A stretch of 64,000 bases of DNA, from NCBI GenBank assembly GCA_943370025.1, contig CALRPI020000002.1:1-64000 (forward strand). The letters run 5' to 3'. The translations under genes were made by a program, and so were the position numbers. Origin of the DNA: JAAUUE01 sp943370025. Its GTDB lineage: Bacteria; Cyanobacteriota; Cyanobacteriia; Cyanobacteriales; JAAUUE01. Under the pieces are notes generated by a model. It was not told where the DNA came from. It saw only the letters and a program-made list of their open reading frames with translations, and did not search any database. Below are positions 24,180-32,337 of the stretch, in pieces (the first letter of the stretch is position 1; the number at the start of each line of letters is the position of its first letter).

Positions 24180-25500
24180 AAAACCCCGTCCACTTCGGCA
24201 AACTCAGTGCATCGCTTCTAGGACGGAATTAATTAATTAATTAATTAATTCAGCTAACTTAGCTCATATCTACTAAAATGCAAAAATGATCCAGAAAGCC
24301 TTCAAGTACCGATTCTATCCCACTCCTGAGCAAGAAATCTTGCTGAGAAGAACAATGGGATGTACTCGTTTAGTATATAACCGTGCCTTAGCCATCAGAA
24401 CTGAAGCATGGCATGAAAAACAAGAGCAAGTCGGTTACAACGAAACTTCAGGGATGTTGACTGCATGGAAAAAACAAGAAGAACTACAATTCCTCAACGA
24501 AGTAAGCTCTGTACCATTACAACAAGGACTAAGACATCTTCAAAAAGCCTTTAGCAACTTCTTTGCCGGTAGAGCAAAATATCCCAACTTCAAGAAAAAA
24601 CATCAAGGAGGTAGTGCCGAATTTACCAAGGCAGCGTTTAAGTGGAGAAATGGACAAGTATTCCTCGCAAAATCTCCTGAACCCTTGGCTATTAGATGGA
24701 GCAGACAAATTCCCGAAAATACAGAACCTTCCACAATTACAGTCAAGCTCTCCCCTGCTGGACGATGGATAGTTTCTTTATTAGTAGATGTAGAAATTGC
24801 ACCCTTACCAGCATCGATTAACTCTGTGGGAGTTGATGTCGGGATTACCAGCTTAGTTGCCTTGAGTAATGGGAACAAGATTTCTAATCCCAAGAATCTG
24901 AAAAAGAAGCGGAAGAAATTGCGTAGAGTTCAAAAAACCTTGAGTCGGAAGCAGAAAGGTTCCAAGAATCGTCATAAAGCCAGACTCAAAGTAGCAAAGG
25001 TATATCAAGAAATTACCGATGCCAGAAAAGATTTTCTGCACAAACTAACAACTCAACTGGTACGTGAAAACCAAACAATCGCCATTGAGAATTTAGCTGT
25101 GAAGAATATGCTGAGAAATCATAAACTCGCCCAAGCTATCAGTGATGCTAGTTGGGGAGAGTTGATCAGACAACTTGAGTACAAATGCCAATGGTATGGC
25201 AGAAACCTAGTCAAGATTGACAGATGGTTTCCCAGTTCTAAAACCTGTGAACATTGTGGACACATAGTAGAAAAGCTGCCCTTGAATATCCGAGAGTGGG
25301 ATTGCCCTAAATGTGGGACTAATCACGATCGAGATATCAATGCAGCAAGAAATATTTTGGCGGCAGGGCTTGCCGTGTCAGTCTGCGGAGCGAGTGTAAG
25401 ACCTGATAGGGATTCCTCTAAAGGGCAGTTGCTATGAAGCAGAAACTCTAAGAAGTGATTCTTGGAATCCCCGTCTCTTTAGAGCGGGGAGGATGTCAAC
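24180..25500 (+). mobile_element. IS200/IS605-type element with tnpB only
   Basis: The left end is AAACCCCGTCC followed 34 bp later by GGACGG, a stem typical of such left ends; a run of AATT repeats (24227-24250) separates it from tnpB. The right end carries the stem CCCC-GTCTCTTTAGAGC-GGGG (25469-25489) and the terminal AGGATGTCAAC (to 25500). No tnpA is present, so movement needs a helper. The omega-RNA would come from the tnpB 3' end and this right end, with its guide reading from 25501 onward. Exact ends are estimated. Confidence 0.75.
24286..25437 (+). CDS. tnpB: TnpB RNA-guided endonuclease (IS605 OrfB)
   Basis: A 383-residue protein, the usual length for a complete TnpB. The N-terminal helix-turn-helix region is IQKAFKYRFYPTPEQEILL. 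The RuvC triad is intact: Asp in VGVDVGITSL, Glu in IAIENLAVKNM and Asp in HDRDINAARN. The zinc finger is present: CEHCG then CPKCG. Such proteins cut DNA matched by an omega-RNA transcribed from the element's right end and help the element persist at its site. It should be active. It lies between divergent hisF and ruvB. Confidence 0.93.
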   Translation: MIQKAFKYRFYPTPEQEILLRRTMGCTRLVYNRALAIRTEAWHEKQEQVGYNETSGMLTAWKKQEELQFLNEVSSVPLQQGLRHLQKAFSNFFAGRAKYPNFKKKHQGGSAEFTKAAFKWRNGQVFLAKSPEPLAIRWSRQIPENTEPSTITVKLSPAGRWIVSLLVDVEIAPLPASINSVGVDVGITSLVALSNGNKISNPKNLKKKRKKLRRVQKTLSRKQKGSKNRHKARLKVAKVYQEITDARKDFLHKLTTQLVRENQTIAIENLAVKNMLRNHKLAQAISDASWGELIRQLEYKCQWYGRNLVKIDRWFPSSKTCEHCGHIVEKLPLNIREWDCPKCGTNHDRDINAARNILAAGLAVSVCGASVRPDRDSSKGQLL

Positions 25501-25523
25501 TTAGCACCAGCTATCATCAATCT

Positions 25524-26600
25524 ATGGCCATCATCTCTTCTCGTTCACCCACCAACTCTGGGGATAAACCTCCCAAAAAAGCAAGGCAGGAAACTCAGCC
25601 CCTTGCTTCAGGTTCTCCTAGTCGGGAATTGTTGCAGGCTGTCGCTACTGGGGAAGAAACTCAAGAGGAGAAAATTCGCCCTAATCGTCTGGCAGACTAT
25701 GTGGGGCAGAAGGATCTCAAAGGAGTGTTGCAGATTGCGATCGCCGCCGCTCAGGGCAGAAAAGACCCCCTCGATCACCTCTTGCTCTATGGACCACCGG
25801 GATTAGGCAAAACCACGATGGCACTGATCCTCGCCGCAGAAATGGGCACCAATTGCCAAATCACTTCTGCTCCAGCCCTAGAAAGACCACGGGATATTGT
25901 GGGTTTATTGATGAAAGTCGAAGCCGGAGATATTTTATTTATTGATGAAATTCATCGCCTCAGCCGGATGACGGAAGAATTGTTGTATCCCGCCATGGAG
26001 GATTTTCGGCTGGATATTACGATCGGGAAGGGGCAAAGTGCCAAAATTCGCAGTCTGCCCTTGCCCCCCTTTACCCTCGTGGGGGCAACAACGAGGGCGG
26101 GGGCATTGAGTTCTCCCCTGCGCGATCGCTTTGGCTTAGTCCAGCGCTTGAAATTTTATGAACTAGATGAATTAACCACCATCATCCAGCGCACAGCCCG
26201 AATTTTACCCGTGGAAATTACCATCCCCGGCTCAGAAGAAGTGGCTCGCCGAGCGAGGGGAACACCCCGGATCGCCAATCGCCTCCTGAAGAGAGTTCGA
26301 GATTATGCCCAAGTGCAGCAAGCCCCAGAGATTACCGCAGAAGTGGCGGCGGAGGCATTGGAAATCTTAGAAGTAGATCCCCTAGGGTTGGATTGGACCG
26401 ATCGCAGTCTCCTGAAGATCATCATTGATCACTTTAACGGCGGTCCTGTAGGTTTAGAATCTTTAGCGGCAGCCACCGGGGAAGACGTGAAGACGATCGA
26501 AGATGTTTATGAACCCTATCTACTACAAATCGGCTACCTTCAACGCACCTCCAGAGGCAGAGTCGCCACAGAAGCTGCCAGAAAACATCTTGGCTACTGA
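25524..26600 (+). CDS. ruvB: Holliday junction branch migration ATPase RuvB
   Basis: The protein is 358 residues from ATG 25524; the frame is open to 25455 but that part is the mobile element's right end. It has a short cyanobacterial N-terminal extension, then RPNRLADYVGQ, Walker A GPPGLGKTT, Walker B DEIHRLS, sensor GATTRAGALSSPLRDRFG with the arginine finger, and a C-terminal winged helix (LLKIIIDHFNGGPVGLESLA). It drives branch migration with RuvA. Only 23 bp separate the TnpB element from the start codon, so the native promoter has been displaced. Confidence 0.95.
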   Translation: MAIISSRSPTNSGDKPPKKARQETQPLASGSPSRELLQAVATGEETQEEKIRPNRLADYVGQKDLKGVLQIAIAAAQGRKDPLDHLLLYGPPGLGKTTMALILAAEMGTNCQITSAPALERPRDIVGLLMKVEAGDILFIDEIHRLSRMTEELLYPAMEDFRLDITIGKGQSAKIRSLPLPPFTLVGATTRAGALSSPLRDRFGLVQRLKFYELDELTTIIQRTARILPVEITIPGSEEVARRARGTPRIANRLLKRVRDYAQVQQAPEITAEVAAEALEILEVDPLGLDWTDRSLLKIIIDHFNGGPVGLESLAAATGEDVKTIEDVYEPYLLQIGYLQRTSRGRVATEAARKHLGY

Positions 26601-26660
26601 AAGGCAAAAAATGGCTGTACCGCCCAGAGCATGATACAACCATCTTTTGAGTTAAGAGAA

Positions 26661-26719
26661 GACTTGATTTTGCGCCCCTAGAGGGGCGCAAAATCAGACT
26701 TTATAAATAGCCTCTAATT
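26661..26719. repeat. palindromic element, family C
   Basis: GATTTTGCGCCCC, TA, GAGGGGCGCAAAATC is a near-perfect stem, followed by AGACTTTATAAATAGCCTCTAA. It is placed between the convergent ruvB and a small minus-strand gene and fits a bidirectional terminator. Related copies are at 36214-36300 and 43031-43114. Confidence 0.7.
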
Positions 26720-26722
26720 AGC

Positions 26723-26956
26723 TTAATAAGCCAAGGTTTCTAGGGTTTCTCGAAGGTACGATCGTACCTGTTGATCAAGGAGGTCAATTTGATTAAGGCT
26801 ATCTTGTTCCTGAATTACAGTTATGGGAGTAGAAAGAGACTTTTCTAATTGCCAACGTTGGAAACCAGAACTAGAAGCGATCGCATACTTAAGATTAGCC
26901 CAAATTTGTTGATCAGCAGCACCATCAGCGAAGGAGAAAACAGTAGAAATTGCCAT
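26723..26956 (-). CDS. hypothetical cyanobacterial small protein
   Basis: A 77-residue protein (MAISTVFSFADGAADQQIWA at the start) with a predicted helical C-terminal half rich in Leu, Gln and Asp. It resembles short conserved cyanobacterial proteins without assigned function. There is no membrane segment and no metal motif. It is a single gene with a repeat immediately downstream. Confidence 0.55.
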   Translation of the reverse strand: MAISTVFSFADGAADQQIWANLKYAIASSSGFQRWQLEKSLSTPITVIQEQDSLNQIDLLDQQVRSYLRETLETLAY

Positions 26957-27284
26957 AGATCTATACCAGAAAGAAGTGTGAATGATATCTATTTATTAAA
27001 CAGATTACTAAACAGAACCTGTAATTAATTATCGTTAGTTGAAACTAGGATTGTTGTGTACAGCTATACGTAAATTAGCCAATATTTATACCTAGATGAT
27101 GATTATGTTCCCCGTTCGTAGTAGCTAGAGTGCAAAACTGCCATATTTCCTACTACAAACGTTCAGAGGGACTTTATATCATTATCACCAATTTTTAAGA
27201 CGTTTCCAAACATTTTCCAAAATTCAGCAAAAATCACAAATCAATGTAGAGTATTAAGGTGATTTTCTTAACCCTGTAAACTTC
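26957..27284. other. upstream region of the antiporter gene
   Basis: About 330 bp without a gene. CGTTCGTAGTAG (27113-27124) pairs with CTACTACAAACG (27150-27161) with one mismatch, a possible operator or leader hairpin about 120 bp before the antiporter start. AT-rich stretches on both sides could hold the divergent promoters. Confidence 0.45.
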
Positions 27285-28712
27285 ATGAGCAATTTAACAG
27301 CTATGACTCATCCAATAGCTTGGGTGAACGAGTCTTTCCCTGATTTCCTCTCTTCAGATCTGGTGGCGACAATTCCAGATAGCACCTCTGTAGAAGAACC
27401 AGTCAGTAGTTCTTTAATTCTCGCTGCTGTACTCCTAACCCTAGTGGTGATCTATGCAGCTAGTAAAACTGGTGCGGAGATCTGTAACCGGATCAACTTA
27501 CCCGCAGTTTTGGGGGAGTTGGTGGGTGGGGTAGTAGTGGGAATATCTGCCCTACACTTCCTTGTATTCCCAGAGGGTGGCTTTGAGGCTACGGATTCCC
27601 TGGTGATTAGTTTTCTCCAGCTAACGGCGAATCTTTCCTCGGAAACTGCTGCTACTGTATTTCAATCTGAAAGTGAAGTAATTTCGGTTTTAGCCGAACT
27701 AGGCGTAGTGATTCTTCTGTTTGAAGTTGGTCTAGAATCTGATCTCAAGGAACTTCTAAAAGTGGGTCCCCAAGCAACGGTGGTCGCAGTAGTTGGAGTT
27801 GCAGCCCCCTTTGCCGCAGGAACTTTAGGTCTAGTTGCTTTATTTGGAGTTCCCGTCATCCCAGCTATCTTTGCCGGGGCGGCTCTAACTGCTACAAGTA
27901 TTGGGATTACCTCTAGGGTTCTCACAGAAATTGGCAAGCTGAATACCACGGAAGGACAAATTATTCTAGGGGCAGCGGTATTAGATGATGTACTGGGAAT
28001 TATCGTGCTCGCGGTGGTTGCTGGGTTAGCGAAAACTGGAGAAATCGAAGTCGGTAATGTGGTTTATTTAATCATTAGTGCCGCAGTGTTTCTAGTGGGG
28101 GCAATTTTGGTGGGCAGGTTGTTAAATCCCTATTTTGTTGCGCTGATTAATAAAATGCAAACCAGAGGAGAATTACTGCTGACCTCCTTAGTTTTTGCTT
28201 TTATTCTTTCCTACATCGGTGGAGTCATCAAATTAGAAGCAATTCTGGGTTCCTTTGCTGCGGGGTTGGTACTAGCAGAGACAGAAAAACAAGAGGAGTT
28301 ACAAAAACAACTCTCGCCGATCGCTGATATGCTGGTGCCAATTTTCTTTGTCACCGTAGGCGCAAAAACTGATTTAGGAGTCCTAAACCCTGCTAACCCG
28401 ACTAATCAAGAGGGGCTAATCTTAGCTATTTTCCTGATCCTTGTGGCTATTCTCGGTAAGATGATAACTGGTTTGACCGTATTTGGTAAACCGGGAATTA
28501 ATCGCCTAGCAGTGGGCGTGGGGATGATTCCTCGGGGAGAGGTAGGGCTGGTTTTTGTCAGTGTGGGAGCCGCCAGTGGCACGTTGGACAAACCCACAGA
28601 AGCAGCCATTATCATGATGGTGATTGTGACTACTTTTCTGGCACCACCCCTCCTGCGTTTAGTATTTCAAGATAAGTCTCAAGAAATGGTGGAGGTGGAA
28701 ACAAAATCATAA
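27285..28712 (+). CDS. nhaS3: CPA2-type Na+/H+ antiporter (NhaS3-like)
   Basis: A 475-residue protein with 11-12 hydrophobic segments. ADVs of the CPA2 family are visible: INLPAVLGELVGGVVVG early, FEVGLESDLKELLKVG, and the ion-binding pair in GAAVLDDVLGIIVLAVV, then LEAILGSFAAGLVLAETEKQ. Sequence and length match cyanobacterial NhaS3, which in Synechocystis acts in the thylakoid membrane. The symbol is by resemblance. It is a single gene with a family B repeat downstream. Confidence 0.75.
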   Translation: MSNLTAMTHPIAWVNESFPDFLSSDLVATIPDSTSVEEPVSSSLILAAVLLTLVVIYAASKTGAEICNRINLPAVLGELVGGVVVGISALHFLVFPEGGFEATDSLVISFLQLTANLSSETAATVFQSESEVISVLAELGVVILLFEVGLESDLKELLKVGPQATVVAVVGVAAPFAAGTLGLVALFGVPVIPAIFAGAALTATSIGITSRVLTEIGKLNTTEGQIILGAAVLDDVLGIIVLAVVAGLAKTGEIEVGNVVYLIISAAVFLVGAILVGRLLNPYFVALINKMQTRGELLLTSLVFAFILSYIGGVIKLEAILGSFAAGLVLAETEKQEELQKQLSPIADMLVPIFFVTVGAKTDLGVLNPANPTNQEGLILAIFLILVAILGKMITGLTVFGKPGINRLAVGVGMIPRGEVGLVFVSVGAASGTLDKPTEAAIIMMVIVTTFLAPPLLRLVFQDKSQEMVEVETKS

Positions 28713-28762
28713 GTTTCTCTTCAATTAACCCAGTAATTAGGAACAGAATTTAGGGCATTTTA

Positions 28763-28853
28763 CTACAGCAGTCCTAAATCGCTCCCTAGACAAACCTGCT
28801 GCTGGTAGCTAATTTCATTCACCTGAGGTGATTGAGATTATTTAGGATCACCC
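28763..28853. repeat. palindromic element, family B (degenerate)
   Basis: ACAGCAGTCCTAAATC at the left and ATTTAGGATCACC at the right, with TCACCTGAGGTGA as centre. It is the least conserved family B copy, between the antiporter gene and amiC. Confidence 0.5.
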
Positions 28854-28899
28854 CATGTGTTATTGTTCCTAATTACTGATTATTAATACTATTAACTCA

Positions 28900-30720
28900 A
28901 TGCTGAAGTTCCTCACACACCCTTGGTTTCTTCTCAATTTTTTCTTTATTCTATTTTGGATTTCCCCAGCAGAAGCTGCCAGATTATTAGATTGGAGTTT
29001 TGAATCAAATCAAAATCAACTTACTTTTAATACCGATGAAGGTATTCAACCCACTGCCCAGTTAATTAATAATCCGGCGCGATTAGTGATCGATCTGCCG
29101 GGGGTCAGTCGGGGGAATATTACCCGGAATCAATTTGTGGGTGGTTTAGTTCGAGAAGTTCGGGTAGGCCAGTTTAATGCTCAAACTACCCGGATTGTTG
29201 TAGAAATGGCGGCGGGTTATGCGATCGACCCCCAACTGGTCAACTTCCAGCTCACAGGAGATAAACAATGGCGGGTGCAAATTCCCACCCCCCAAACGAT
29301 CGATCGCCCCTTACCCACAACAACTAATCTGACAGTACCGAATAATTGGGGTGCGGGAACCCCAGCCATTAGCCAACCTTGGCTGAATAGCAATAATCCG
29401 ACTAGCCAGCCCTTCCCGCTGCAAATCATCTCCTCTGGCTTTTTCTTGAATGGCATCACTGGCAATCCTCAAATTAGAAGCCGCCGCAGTGACGATCGCC
29501 GGACTATCGAATTTGAGGTGGAAGGGGCAAACTTCCCCCCCGGAATGATTGGCCAACCCCTGGCAATTAATCGCTACGGTGTGGGGCAGATGCAATTTAC
29601 CCAAGTCCGAGATAATCTGGTGCGGATTACTCTGGGGGTTAGCCCTGAAGCTCCAGACTGGCAAGCCCTCTACAATAGTCAAGCCCAAGCACTGCTCCTA
29701 GCTCCCTTGGGAATCAGCACCGCCGAGCTAGAAGGGCAAACGGGGGCAACTAGTTCTCCTCTGCCTAGCTCCCGCCTCGCATTGATTCAGGGTCTGGAGT
29801 TGAGTAGCGATCGCTCCCAACTCTTGATTCGTGCCAACCAAGCCATCAATGCCAGTGGCAGCTTTGATGCCAATCGGAACTTCCGGATTACGATTCCTAA
29901 TGCCCAAGCGGTCAATCCCTTGCCCCAGCCGAATTTGGATGCCAATAGCCCGATCGCCCGTCTCCAAGTTTTGCAGCAAGATGCCCAGACGGTGGTGATC
30001 ATTCTCCAACCTGCTTTTGGGGCAAGGTTTGGGGCTGTGAATCAACTCAGTGATCAGCTCAGTGCCTTACAAATTTTCCCTCAAGCAACGGCTGGTTCTG
30101 GTTTTCCCCCCAACAACAATCCGCCATCTTTTCCTAACAACTCTGCTAACCTCCCCATAGAGCTACCCACTGTCCGGGGTCGTCCTGTGGTGGTGATCGA
30201 TCCGGGGCATGGTGGACGAGATCCGGGAGCAGTGGGCATTGGGGGAATGCAGGAAGCAGATATTGTTTTGGATATTTCCCAGCAAGTTACCAATCTCCTA
30301 GAAGCTCAGGGAGTGCAAGCTAGACTAACCCGCACTCAAGATGTGGAGATTGATCTGGCTCCCCGTGTTAATTTGGCTAACGGGATCAATGCAGACTTAT
30401 TTGTGAGTATCCATGCTAATGCCATTAGCATGAGTCGTCCTGATGTTAATGGCTTAGAGACCTACTATCTTGGCTCTGGTCTAGAGTTGGCGAATACCAT
30501 CCATCGGAGTATCTTGCAAGCAATTCCTGAGATGAACGATCGCCGAGTCCGTCGGGCTAATTTCTATGTCCTTCGCAATACGCGAATGCCTGCGGTACTA
30601 GTGGAAACGGGTTTTGTGACTGGAGCAGAAGATGCTCGGAGGCTTCAGGATCCTGCCTTTCGCAGTCGGATGGCGGCGGCGATCGCTAGGGGCATCTTGC
30701 AATACTTACAACAGAGGTAA
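28900..30720 (+). CDS. amiC: N-acetylmuramoyl-L-alanine amidase with AMIN domain
   Basis: A 606-residue exported protein. The signal peptide is residues 1-26 (FLLNFFFILFWISPAEA). An AMIN domain occupies about residues 30-130 (ARLVIDLPGVSRGNITRNQF) and a second AMIN-like part is likely around 200-340. The Amidase_3 domain from about residue 425 has its zinc ligands: VVIDPGHGGRDPGAVG (His), MQEADIVLDIS (Glu) and FVSIHANA (His), with the catalytic Glu in AVLVETGFVT. It cleaves stem peptides from glycan during daughter cell separation and, in filamentous cyanobacteria, septal pore formation. It is complete. Confidence 0.93.
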   Translation: MLKFLTHPWFLLNFFFILFWISPAEAARLLDWSFESNQNQLTFNTDEGIQPTAQLINNPARLVIDLPGVSRGNITRNQFVGGLVREVRVGQFNAQTTRIVVEMAAGYAIDPQLVNFQLTGDKQWRVQIPTPQTIDRPLPTTTNLTVPNNWGAGTPAISQPWLNSNNPTSQPFPLQIISSGFFLNGITGNPQIRSRRSDDRRTIEFEVEGANFPPGMIGQPLAINRYGVGQMQFTQVRDNLVRITLGVSPEAPDWQALYNSQAQALLLAPLGISTAELEGQTGATSSPLPSSRLALIQGLELSSDRSQLLIRANQAINASGSFDANRNFRITIPNAQAVNPLPQPNLDANSPIARLQVLQQDAQTVVIILQPAFGARFGAVNQLSDQLSALQIFPQATAGSGFPPNNNPPSFPNNSANLPIELPTVRGRPVVVIDPGHGGRDPGAVGIGGMQEADIVLDISQQVTNLLEAQGVQARLTRTQDVEIDLAPRVNLANGINADLFVSIHANAISMSRPDVNGLETYYLGSGLELANTIHRSILQAIPEMNDRRVRRANFYVLRNTRMPAVLVETGFVTGAEDARRLQDPAFRSRMAAAIARGILQYLQQR

Positions 30721-30742
30721 TGCTGAGATACTGCCATAGCAA

Positions 30743-30800
30743 TTTTCAAGGGGTTGAGAAGATTGCGCTCAAAGAGTGTAACCTTCTCAACCCTGAAAAG
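30743..30800. terminator. hairpin between convergent genes
   Basis: ATTTTCAAGGGGTTGAGAAG pairs with CTTCTCAACCCTGAAAAG around a 22-base loop. It separates amiC from the convergent gene at 30853. The GGGTTGAGAA arm is the same as in the family B copies at 44010 and 58519. Confidence 0.65.
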
Positions 30801-30852
30801 TTTGTATTTCGTTGAAGCTCTGGCAAGAAAACGGAACCGAGGTGGTGCGATC

Positions 30853-31305
30853 CTAAGCTTCTTCTGTTTTTACACGACGTTTGAGGATTTGACCAATAAC
30901 GCCATACCTATCACCGACTAGTCCTTCCAACTCGTGTTCAATATCTTCTAGCCAACCCAGTTTACTTGTCCACTTCCCATTAGTTAGTTGTCGAGCTGCG
31001 TGAGTTAGGATACCGATTGAGTTAACATATATAGCTATTTTTTGATATCCAACTGACCGTTGATAGTTGTTGCAGGCTTCATATCCCAGAGTTTGATAAG
31101 CCTGAATATATGCTTCTAGAGTTTCTTCCTTCGGCACACCTATAGGCCAATAAAACTGTTCTTCAGGTGTCGGCTGCCACCATCGATCGTCTTCTCCAGC
31201 AGCCCAAGCGAAACAATTATACTCTTGAGATTTAGGACTAGTAACTTGATAATTTGTGGAAGATAATTGAGGCCACTTTACCTCAAGGTCGGGTCTTCTA
31301 TACAT
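30853..31305 (-). CDS. DUF7689-like protein with NCFAWA motif
   Basis: A 150-residue protein. An early EYNCFAWAAGEDDRWWQP motif is followed by EQFYWPIG, then a segment with KIAIYVNSIGILTHAARQL and GKWTSKLGWLEDIEHELEGL, with VGDRYGVI near the end. The order Cys (NCFAWA), then His in 'hTHAARQL..GKWTSKLG' resembles papain-like/NlpC-type folds, and the pattern fits the DUF7689 domain seen in cyanobacteria and phages. A peptidase or amidase activity is possible but unproven. It overlaps the upstream gene by 8 bp, so the two form a translationally coupled pair. Confidence 0.6.
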   Translation of the reverse strand: MYRRPDLEVKWPQLSSTNYQVTSPKSQEYNCFAWAAGEDDRWWQPTPEEQFYWPIGVPKEETLEAYIQAYQTLGYEACNNYQRSVGYQKIAIYVNSIGILTHAARQLTNGKWTSKLGWLEDIEHELEGLVGDRYGVIGQILKRRVKTEEA

Positions 31306-31639
31306 GCTCTTCGATTGCGTAGCCTTGATTTCTGCCCCACTCTAACCACGCTGAAGCCATTTGTTTGACTCTACCTTTTTGCTCTGGCTGAATCGGATTT
31401 TCACCTGTGATTGTACTCAATGCTGTCAACCAATAAAGAGGATTTTTTTCTAGTTCCTTGAGTAGTAAGGGGACAATTTCTATACCCATATTAATAATTT
31501 CTTGATACATCGGATGTTGAGCCATCTGAGTTGTGGAAGATAATCCGGCGACTTCTTGTTCCCAAGCTGAGGCAAGGGCATGAAATCGATCGACCACTTG
31601 TTTAGAGATGACAATATCTTTGTTGAGGATATTTTTCAT
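31298..31639 (-). CDS. conserved hypothetical protein, partner of the DUF7689-like gene
   Basis: A 113-residue, mostly helical protein. Distinctive stretches are ALASAWEQEVAGLSSTTQMA, IINMGIEIVPLLLKELE and ASAWLEWGRNQGYAIEE. It resembles cyanobacterial proteins that recur next to NCFAWA-type proteins. There is no membrane segment or known catalytic motif. The 8 bp overlap and shared strand suggest the two proteins act together; a toxin-antidote relation is one possibility but nothing in the sequence shows it. Confidence 0.6.
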   Translation of the reverse strand: MKNILNKDIVISKQVVDRFHALASAWEQEVAGLSSTTQMAQHPMYQEIINMGIEIVPLLLKELEKNPLYWLTALSTITGENPIQPEQKGRVKQMASAWLEWGRNQGYAIEEHV

Positions 31640-31733
31640 GATGTTTTGTCAACAAATTTTTGGCAAGGTATGTTTCTAATTTAGCAGTTAAATATAGCTT
31701 AAATAGAATTATTCTAGACTTAGGGAAATTACT

Positions 31734-31739
31734 AAGGAG
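31734..31739 (+). promoter_or_regulatory. ribosome-binding site deciding the start at 31748
   Basis: AAGGAG lies 8 bases before ATG 31748. An in-frame GTG at 31739 overlaps this site, so the ATG is the real start. Confidence 0.75.
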
Positions 31740-31747
31740 TGAAATTC

Positions 31748-32140
31748 ATGGATCCACTTTCTGGGTTGGCGATCGCAGGCACGTTGATTTTGACGAAGGC
31801 TTTTGAGAAACAGGGAGAGAAATTGGGGGAGGCGGTGTGGAAAAAGGCGGAAAATGTGATGGGATTGCTGACCCAAAAAGCTCCAGAGACGGCAGGAGCC
31901 ATAGAGAAGGTGGTGCAAAAACCAGAATTGGCGGTGCAGCAACCAGCCCAGTATGGTCATGGGGAGTTGAGCAAGCAGATTGAAGAATTGGTGGTGCGGG
32001 ATGTGGAGGTGCGGGCTGCCCTAGAGAGTTTGGTGCAGGAAGCTAGTCCCCAAATGCCCCTGACTATTGAGAATTGGCAAGGTATTAATATCAAGGGTGG
32101 GGTAAATACAGTCCAAGGTATTACTCAGAACTTCAACTAG
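31748..32140 (+). CDS. putative effector of an NLR pair with C-terminal amyloid-like motif
   Basis: A 130-residue protein. Residues 2-30 are amphipathic/hydrophobic (DPLSGLAIAGTLILTKAFEK), then a helical region to about residue 105. The last 20 residues contain QGIN, GGVN, TVQG and end in QNFN. The next gene, an NB-ARC protein, carries a matching motif at its N-terminus (QGIN, GGIN, YIHG). In bacteria, NLR-type STAND proteins and small adjacent effectors often share such short motifs, which nucleate amyloid polymerisation; the effectors often carry Bell-type membrane-active helices. That role is inferred. The gap to the NLR gene is 197 bp and holds two family F palindromes. Confidence 0.65.
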   Translation: MDPLSGLAIAGTLILTKAFEKQGEKLGEAVWKKAENVMGLLTQKAPETAGAIEKVVQKPELAVQQPAQYGHGELSKQIEELVVRDVEVRAALESLVQEASPQMPLTIENWQGINIKGGVNTVQGITQNFN

Positions 32141-32146
32141 TAGAGG

Positions 32147-32300
32147 AAGGTGGGCAATGCCCACCCTACAATCTATTTCTTGTCCCCCCCCTTTTTAAGG
32201 GGGGCTAGGGGGGATCGAGGACTAAGCATCAAACAGCAGGCTGCTATTACCTTTGACATTAAGTTGACACCGATGGTGGGCAATGCCCACCCTACAATCT
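32147..32300. repeat. two family F palindromes between effector and NLR genes
   Basis: GGTGGGCAATGCCCACCCTACAATCT occurs twice in direct orientation (32149 and 32275), with CCCCCCTTTTTAAGGGGGG as another palindrome near 32187. They match the copies in the nrtC-nrtD gap. One may lower expression of the NLR relative to the effector. Confidence 0.7.
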
Positions 32301-32337
32301 AAACTACAATCTAAAACCAAACCTTGAGTTAAATTGC

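Noticed and set aside
25455..25523. Upstream extension of the ruvB frame
   Set aside because: It reads through the TnpB element's right-end hairpin; the ATG at 25524 fits the family start.
28905..28925. Yfr1-like CTCACAC motif
   Set aside because: The TTCCTCACACAC string lies in the amiC signal-peptide coding region and lacks the flanking stems of Yfr1.
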